10,348 bases of DNA from Campylobacterales bacterium. GTDB taxonomy: Bacteria; Campylobacterota; Campylobacteria; Campylobacterales; JAADDG01. The notes beneath the pieces are model-generated. The model searched no databases and was not told the DNA's origin. It worked only from the letters and a program-made list of their open reading frames with translations. The stretch covers positions 1 to 10,348 of the forward strand of contig JALVCR010000169.1 in the NCBI GenBank assembly GCA_027009865.1, given 5' to 3'. The translations under genes were made by a program, and so were the position numbers. This document shows, in pieces, positions 6,396 through 10,348 of this stretch; position 1 is the first letter of the stretch; every line of letters begins with the position of its first letter.

Positions 6396-7153
6396 ATTCT
6401 AACCGGTATATTGTTTTTTTTCAGATAGTTTTTTAAATCCATGATATCTATCTCCCTAAAATGAAATATGGAAGCTGCCAAAGCGGCATCCGCTCCATGT
6501 TCGAAAACCTCTTTTATATGTTCCATTTTTCCGGCTCCTCCGCTTGCTATTACCGGAATATTTAAAGATTTGCTTATAGCTTCGGTTAATTGTATATCAT
6601 ACCCCTCTTTTGTTCCATCAGCATCCATCGAGGTTAGAAGTATCTCTCCAGCTCCCCTATCCTCTACCTCTTTAGCCCACTTTATAGCATCTATTTTTGT
6701 ATCTATTCTCCCTCCGTTTATAAAGACATTCCATCTATTTGGAGCTACTTTTTTTGCATCTATCGCTACAACTATACATTGAGAACCAAACCTCTTTGAG
6801 CTTTCGTTTATGAAATTTGGGTTTTTGATTGCGGCTGAATTTATACTCACCTTATCGCATCCGACATTTAAAAGAGAATAGATATCTTCAAGTTTTCTAA
6901 TCCCTCCTCCGACTGTCAAAGGAATGAAAACCTCTTTTGCCACCTCTTCTACGATATGCACTATCGTGTCTCTCTCTTCATGGCTTGCCGTAATATCCAA
7001 AAAAGTTATCTCGTCTGCTCCTTCTTCATTGTATCTTCTTGCAACTTCTACAGGATCTCCGGCATCTTTTAATCCGACAAAATTGACTCCCTTTACTACT
7101 CTTCCTTTATCGACGTCAAGACACGGAATAATTCTTTTTGCAAAATATTCCAT
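6392..7153 (-). CDS. hisF: Imidazole glycerol phosphate synthase, cyclase subunit HisF
   Basis: TIM-barrel cyclase that, with ammonia supplied by the glutaminase HisH, converts PRFAR to imidazole glycerol phosphate and AICAR. This is a histidine-pathway step whose AICAR by-product re-enters purine synthesis. The 253-residue length is normal. Visible motifs are IIPCLDVDKGRVVKG, with catalytic Asp13 and Lys21, VGGGI (81-85), VVAID with catalytic Asp132, LLTSMDADGTKEGYD (172-186) and ASGGAG (203-208), the phosphate-binding loops. The ATG has an AAGAGG ribosome site five bases upstream. It is the first gene of a four-gene minus-strand operon whose other members are not histidine genes, so hisF stands apart from any his cluster; hisH must be elsewhere. 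The 3' end overlaps the next gene as ATGA. Confidence 0.97.
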   Translation of the reverse strand: MEYFAKRIIPCLDVDKGRVVKGVNFVGLKDAGDPVEVARRYNEEGADEITFLDITASHEERDTIVHIVEEVAKEVFIPLTVGGGIRKLEDIYSLLNVGCDKVSINSAAIKNPNFINESSKRFGSQCIVVAIDAKKVAPNRWNVFINGGRIDTKIDAIKWAKEVEDRGAGEILLTSMDADGTKEGYDIQLTEAISKSLNIPVIASGGAGKMEHIKEVFEHGADAALAASIFHFREIDIMDLKNYLKKNNIPVRI

Positions 7154-7227
7154 AAAAACCTCTTTTATGTTATTTTTATATAAGCAAAGTTATTATATTA
7201 TAATTTCCTTTTGAAAAGGGTTTGGTT
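7154..7227. promoter_or_regulatory. Divergent promoter region, hisF / ksgA
   Basis: A 74-bp AT-rich spacer between divergent operons. On the plus strand TATAAT at 7199-7204 could serve ksgA, giving a leader of only about 15-20 bases. On the minus strand overlapping TATAAT hexamers (complement of 7192-7197 and 7197-7202) and a TATAAA (complement of 7175-7180) could serve hisF. The overlapping -10 elements suggest the two promoters may compete. No clear -35 boxes are seen. A 13-bp inverted repeat, CCTTTTGAAAAGG at 7207-7219, covers the ksgA ribosome site and could be an operator or a weak hairpin; this is inference. Confidence 0.5.
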
Positions 7228-7230
7228 TTG
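7213..7230 (+). promoter_or_regulatory. ksgA: Ribosome binding site deciding the ksgA TTG start at 7228
   Basis: AAAAGGG ends at 7220. A TTG at 7222 is only one base away, too close for normal initiation, whereas the in-frame TTG at 7228 is seven bases away, the usual distance. The protein therefore most likely begins MIIPKKKFGQN, two residues shorter than the longest frame. No ATG is available near the conserved N-terminus. Confidence 0.7.
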
Positions 7231-8037
7231 ATTATACCCAAAAAGAAATTCGGTCAAAACTTTTTAAAAGATGAGTCGATTTTAAATAAAATCATCGAAT
7301 CGATGCCCAAAAGCGATAATTTAATCGTAGAGATTGGGCCTGGGTTAGGTGATTTAACAAAAAAGCTAATAGAGCGTAAGAAGAGAGTAGTAGCTTTTGA
7401 GGTCGATAACGATCTTTGCAAATATTTGAAAAAAAATTTCTCAAAAGAGATAGAGAGTAAAAATTTAACTTTAATTTGCAGCGATGTATTGGAAAAGTGG
7501 GAAGAGAGATTAGCAGATGAGAGATACGATCTTGTAGCTAATCTTCCCTATTATATAGCCACTAAAATAATTTTAAAAGCTTTAAAAGATCCAAACTGTG
7601 AAACGCTTACGGTAATGGTTCAAAAAGAGGTGGCTTTAAAATTTTGCGCAAAAGAGAAAGATAAGAATTTCGCCTCTCTATCTATTTTGGCAAATTCTAT
7701 CTGTAAAACGAAAATACTTTTTGACGTGGATAGAGAGAGCTTTTATCCTCCTCCTAAGGTTACCTCAAGCGTTTTACAGATGGTAAAATTTAAAAATTAT
7801 GTTAAAGATTTAAATGAAAAAGAAGGAGTTTTTGATTCCTATTTGGAGTATGAGAAGTTTGAGAGTTTTTTAAAAAGAGCGTTTTTCTCTCCGAGAAAGA
7901 CGTTAATTAAAAATCTCTCTAAACATTACGACAAAAAGAAATTGGAAAAATTTTTAAAAGAGCAAGATCTTCCTTTAAATATTCGTCCTCATGAGCTTCC
8001 TCTCTACTTATATCACCTGCTTTTTAAAAATATTTAA
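7228..8037 (+). CDS. ksgA: 16S rRNA (A1518/A1519) N6-dimethyltransferase KsgA/RsmA
   Basis: SAM-dependent enzyme that dimethylates two adjacent adenosines in the 3' hairpin of 16S rRNA, a late checkpoint in 30S assembly; its loss typically gives kasugamycin resistance. The product is about 269 residues. From the chosen start, visible motifs are KKKFGQNFL at the N-terminus, the SAM loop EIGPGLGDLT (35-44), the acidic ribose-binding Glu58 in FEVD, SDV near 85-87, the catalytic motif NLPYYI (105-110) and FYPPPKV (172-178). The C-terminal AFFSPRKTLIKNL motif follows. The start is the TTG at 7228, set by ribosome-site spacing; a TTG at 7222 is possible but poorly spaced. It is first in an operon with rnj 25 bp downstream, an order that from memory also occurs in H. 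pylori (HP1431-HP1430) and C. jejuni (Cj1711c-Cj1710c). Confidence 0.95.
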   Translation: MIIPKKKFGQNFLKDESILNKIIESMPKSDNLIVEIGPGLGDLTKKLIERKKRVVAFEVDNDLCKYLKKNFSKEIESKNLTLICSDVLEKWEERLADERYDLVANLPYYIATKIILKALKDPNCETLTVMVQKEVALKFCAKEKDKNFASLSILANSICKTKILFDVDRESFYPPPKVTSSVLQMVKFKNYVKDLNEKEGVFDSYLEYEKFESFLKRAFFSPRKTLIKNLSKHYDKKKLEKFLKEQDLPLNIRPHELPLYLYHLLFKNI

Positions 8038-8062
8038 AAATAAATAGAGTAAAGGGTGAAAT

Positions 8063-9958
8063 ATGAGCCAAGAGAAGAATCAAGAACAAAATAGTATCGA
8101 TTCAAATACAAAAAAAGAGGAAAATCTGCCTTCCTCTCAAAATCAGCAGACTCAAAAAAGAAATATTCAAAGAAGAAAAAATCAAAAAAATGATACTTCC
8201 AAAACGGGAACTTTAAAAAATATAAAGAGAACTTTTGAGCAAAACGAGAGAATCCACAAAAACAGACTTGAGTGTTTTAATAAATTAAATCAAAATAGCG
8301 GAAGCTGCGTTAGAATCACTCCTCTTGGAGGATTGGGAGAGATAGGCGGAAATATGATGATTATGGAGACTAAAAACAGCGCCATAATCATAGATGTCGG
8401 AATGAGTTTTCCAAGTGAAGATATGCATGGAGTCGATATTTTGATTCCTGATTTTAGTTATTTAAAGCAGATTAGAAATAAAATAAGAGGAATAGTAATA
8501 ACTCATGCTCATGAAGATCATATCGGAGCCCTTCCCTATCTTTTTAAAGAGATGCAGTTTCCAATATATGCCACTCCTCTTCCTTTGGGAATGATTTTAA
8601 ATAAATTTGAAGAGCATGGAATAGGAAAATATAGAAGCTATTTTAGACCTGTTGAAAAAAGAAAAATATATAAAATAGGGGATTTCGATATAGAGTGGAT
8701 TCACATAACCCACTCCATAATAGACGCTTCCGCTTTGGCAATTACAACGGAAGCTGGGACAATTATTCATACAGGAGATTTTAAAATAGATCATACTCCA
8801 ATAGACGGATATCCCACTGATTTGCACAGACTTGCCTATTACGGAGAAAAAGGAGTTTTGTGTCTTTTAAGCGATAGCACAAACTCTCATAAAGAGGGTT
8901 TTACAAGAAGCGAAAGTTCAGTTGGCCCTACTTTTGATAAAATTTTTGCAAATTCTAAAGGAAGAGTTATAATGTCCACTTTCTCTTCCAATATTCACAG
9001 AGTCTATCAAGCCATTCAATACGGGCTTAAATATGGCAGAAAAGTTTGCGTAATAGGGCGCTCTATGGAGAGAAATTTAAATACCGCCATGGAGCTTGGC
9101 TATATAAAACTTGATAGAAAAATATTTATAGACGCTCACGAAGTTGGCAAATATCCAGATAATAAGGTTTTGATAGTAACTACCGGAAGTCAGGGCGAGA
9201 CTATGAGCGCTCTTTATAGAATGGCTACAGACGAGCACAGACATATAAAAATAAAACCGACCGATCAAATAATAATTTCGGCAAAGGCTATTCCCGGAAA
9301 TGAAGCAAGCGTTTCAAGAGTGTTAAATTATCTTTTGAAAGCCGGAGCAAGTGTGGCGTATCAAAATTTCAGCGAAATTCACGTAAGCGGACATGCCGCC
9401 CAAGAGGAGCAAAAACTGATGCTAAGGCTTGTTAAACCAAAATTCTTCCTTCCGGTTCACGGAGAGTATAACCATGTTTACGCTCATAAAGAGACCGCTA
9501 TAAGCTGCGGAATACATCCTAAAAATATCTATCTAATGAGCGACGGAGAGCAGGTTGAAATTTGCAATAAATATATTAAAAAAGCAAAAACTGTAAAAAC
9601 CGGTAAAGTTTATATAGATAATCAAATCAATAAACAGATAGAGGATGATGTGGTAATAGACAGACAAAAACTTGCAGATTCCGGAATAGTGATGATAGTA
9701 GCCCAGATAGATAGCGAGGAGAAGAAAATTATAGGAAAACCGAAAGTTGTAAGTTACGGTTTGGTTCCCGATAAACAGGATAAAGCCTTCTCCAAAGAGA
9801 TGGAAGCAATTTTGGAGCAGTATTTAATAAACGCAAGAAAAGAGATTTTTGAAGATTCCAAACTTGCAGAAAGTGAGATAAGACAGGTGGTTAGAAAGCA
9901 TATTTTCAGAAAAATGAAAAAATATCCAACAATCGTTCCTACGATTTATATGATGTAA
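8063..9958 (+). CDS. rnj: Ribonuclease J
   Basis: Metallo-beta-lactamase/beta-CASP ribonuclease with 5'-3' exo- and endonuclease activity, the principal mRNA-decay and rRNA-maturation nuclease in Campylobacterota, which lack RNase E. In H. pylori it forms a degradosome with the DEAD-box helicase RhpA. The 631-residue protein begins with a polar, Q/N/K-rich extension (about 1-80), likely disordered, then the core from VRITPLGGLGEIGGN (83-97). Zinc-site residues are THAHEDH (147-153), His217 and Asp239 (TGDF). beta-CASP motifs include TGSQGE (374-379), HVSGHA (440-445, His440 and His444) and PVHGEY (464-469, His466). A C-terminal domain (about 510-631) follows. The ATG has AAGGGTG upstream with a gap of about six bases. 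It lies between ksgA and a KdsD-type isomerase, with only three bases to the latter. Confidence 0.96.
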   Translation: MSQEKNQEQNSIDSNTKKEENLPSSQNQQTQKRNIQRRKNQKNDTSKTGTLKNIKRTFEQNERIHKNRLECFNKLNQNSGSCVRITPLGGLGEIGGNMMIMETKNSAIIIDVGMSFPSEDMHGVDILIPDFSYLKQIRNKIRGIVITHAHEDHIGALPYLFKEMQFPIYATPLPLGMILNKFEEHGIGKYRSYFRPVEKRKIYKIGDFDIEWIHITHSIIDASALAITTEAGTIIHTGDFKIDHTPIDGYPTDLHRLAYYGEKGVLCLLSDSTNSHKEGFTRSESSVGPTFDKIFANSKGRVIMSTFSSNIHRVYQAIQYGLKYGRKVCVIGRSMERNLNTAMELGYIKLDRKIFIDAHEVGKYPDNKVLIVTTGSQGETMSALYRMATDEHRHIKIKPTDQIIISAKAIPGNEASVSRVLNYLLKAGASVAYQNFSEIHVSGHAAQEEQKLMLRLVKPKFFLPVHGEYNHVYAHKETAISCGIHPKNIYLMSDGEQVEICNKYIKKAKTVKTGKVYIDNQINKQIEDDVVIDRQKLADSGIVMIVAQIDSEEKKIIGKPKVVSYGLVPDKQDKAFSKEMEAILEQYLINARKEIFEDSKLAESEIRQVVRKHIFRKMKKYPTIVPTIYMM

Positions 9959-9961
9959 AAA

Positions 9962-10348
9962 ATGGATAGATTAAAGATAGTAAAAGAGGCTTTGGAAATT
10001 GAAGCCAAAGAGATATTGAAAGCCTCTAAAAAGATAGATAAAGATATAGAGAAGGCTATAGATATAATCTATAATCTAAAAGGAAAGCTTATTGTAACAG
10101 GCGTTGGGAAATCTGGGCTTGTAGGGGCAAAAATGGCCGCTACGTTTGCAAGCACGGGAACAAGCAGCTTTTTTTTGCATCCAACTGAAGCGCTTCACGG
10201 CGATCTTGGAATGATAGGAAAAGAGGACGGAGTTTTGGCTATCAGTTATAGCGGAGAGAGCGAAGAGCTTTCAAAGATTTTGCCGCATATAAAAAGATTT
10301 GATATCAAATTGATAGGAATGACCAAAGATAGAAACTCTACTCTTGCC
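9962..10348 (+). CDS. kdsD: Arabinose-5-phosphate isomerase (KdsD/KpsF), N-terminal part
   Basis: Converts ribulose 5-phosphate to arabinose 5-phosphate, the first committed step towards the lipopolysaccharide sugar Kdo. The window contains 129 complete codons from ATG 9962 and then ends. The full family protein is about 320 residues: an SIS sugar-isomerase domain followed by two CBS domains. Visible in the SIS part are GVGKSG (47-52), KMAATFASTG (57-66), the family-typical FFLHPTEALHGDLGMI (70-85) and SYSGESEEL (95-103). The ATG lies three bases after the rnj stop with no clear ribosome binding site, implying translational coupling to rnj. From memory the same neighbour order, kpsF beside rnj, is found in H. 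pylori (HP1429-HP1430). Whether it serves core lipopolysaccharide or a capsule cannot be told from this fragment. Confidence 0.93.
   Translation, partial: MDRLKIVKEALEIEAKEILKASKKIDKDIEKAIDIIYNLKGKLIVTGVGKSGLVGAKMAATFASTGTSSFFLHPTEALHGDLGMIGKEDGVLAISYSGESEELSKILPHIKRFDIKLIGMTKDRNSTLA

Noticed and set aside
6468..7214. Plus-strand frames antisense to hisF (6468-6782 and 6924-7214)
   Set aside because: hisF is unmistakable on the other strand with all catalytic motifs; the antisense frames have no recognisable domain.
7597..7604. TGTGAAAC in ksgA as a third parS-like site
   Set aside because: Only one half-site matches; the other arm is absent, and an 8-base match is expected by chance in 10 kb.
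8029..8050. AT-rich dyad TTTAAAAATATTTAAAAATAAAT after ksgA as a terminator
   Set aside because: It lacks a G+C stem and lies in a 25-bp gap inside what looks like one operon, so termination here is unlikely.
8597..9268. Minus-strand frames inside rnj (8597-8827 and 9077-9268)
   Set aside because: Antisense to the beta-CASP core of RNase J, without a ribosome site in a sensible context or a conserved motif.

Overview
This window is a compact, low-GC (about one third G+C by eye), AT-rich chromosomal segment. It looks like a free-living member of the Campylobacterota (Epsilonproteobacteria). The main reasons are RNase J with a polar N-terminal extension followed by a KdsD/KpsF-type isomerase, the ksgA-rnj pair, the purB-nrdA pair divergent from an RluA-family gene, and the start of an epsilon-type lpxB. 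From memory, the same gene sets occur in Campylobacter jejuni (Cj0022c-purB-nrdA and Cj1710c-Cj1714) and Helicobacter pylori (HP1428-HP1431). Presence of hisF argues for a histidine prototroph rather than H. pylori itself. I cannot name the genus.

Layout. Positions 1-3735 form a minus-strand operon purB -> nrdA -> lpxB (only the first 11 codons of lpxB are in the window), making purine nucleotides, deoxynucleotides and then lipid A. A short AT-rich divergent promoter region (3736-3816) separates it from a plus-strand RluA-family pseudouridine synthase gene with a TTG start (3817-4704). This meets, tail to tail and overlapping by 14 bp, a second minus-strand operon: hisF (7153-6392) -> a small nucleoside-phosphorylase-fold protein -> rlmN -> a 32-codon single-membrane-segment protein (4789-4691). 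All three junctions in that operon are 4-bp ATGA overlaps. A second divergent promoter region (7154-7227) leads to the plus-strand operon ksgA (probable TTG start at 7228) -> rnj -> kdsD/kpsF, which runs off the end of the window.

Functionally, three rRNA-modifying enzymes (an RluA-family pseudouridine synthase, RlmN, KsgA) and the main RNA-decay nuclease RNase J sit together with nucleotide, histidine and lipopolysaccharide biosynthesis genes. No stretch over 300 bp lacks a gene. I saw no tRNA, rRNA, insertion sequence or CRISPR array.

The most notable non-genic signal is an 18-bp near-palindrome, ATGTTTCATGTGAAACAT. It occurs twice (4492-4509 and 6113-6130) inside two unrelated genes on opposite coding strands and in different codon registers. 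It differs at one base from the classical ParB-binding parS consensus. Together with the origin-proximal location of homologous genes in C. jejuni, this makes a chromosomal centromere (parS) pair a good hypothesis. Other points of interest are the 32-aa membrane microprotein, the shortened and possibly catalytically altered nucleoside-phosphorylase-like protein, and the roughly 48-residue insertion in NrdA between two catalytic cysteines.
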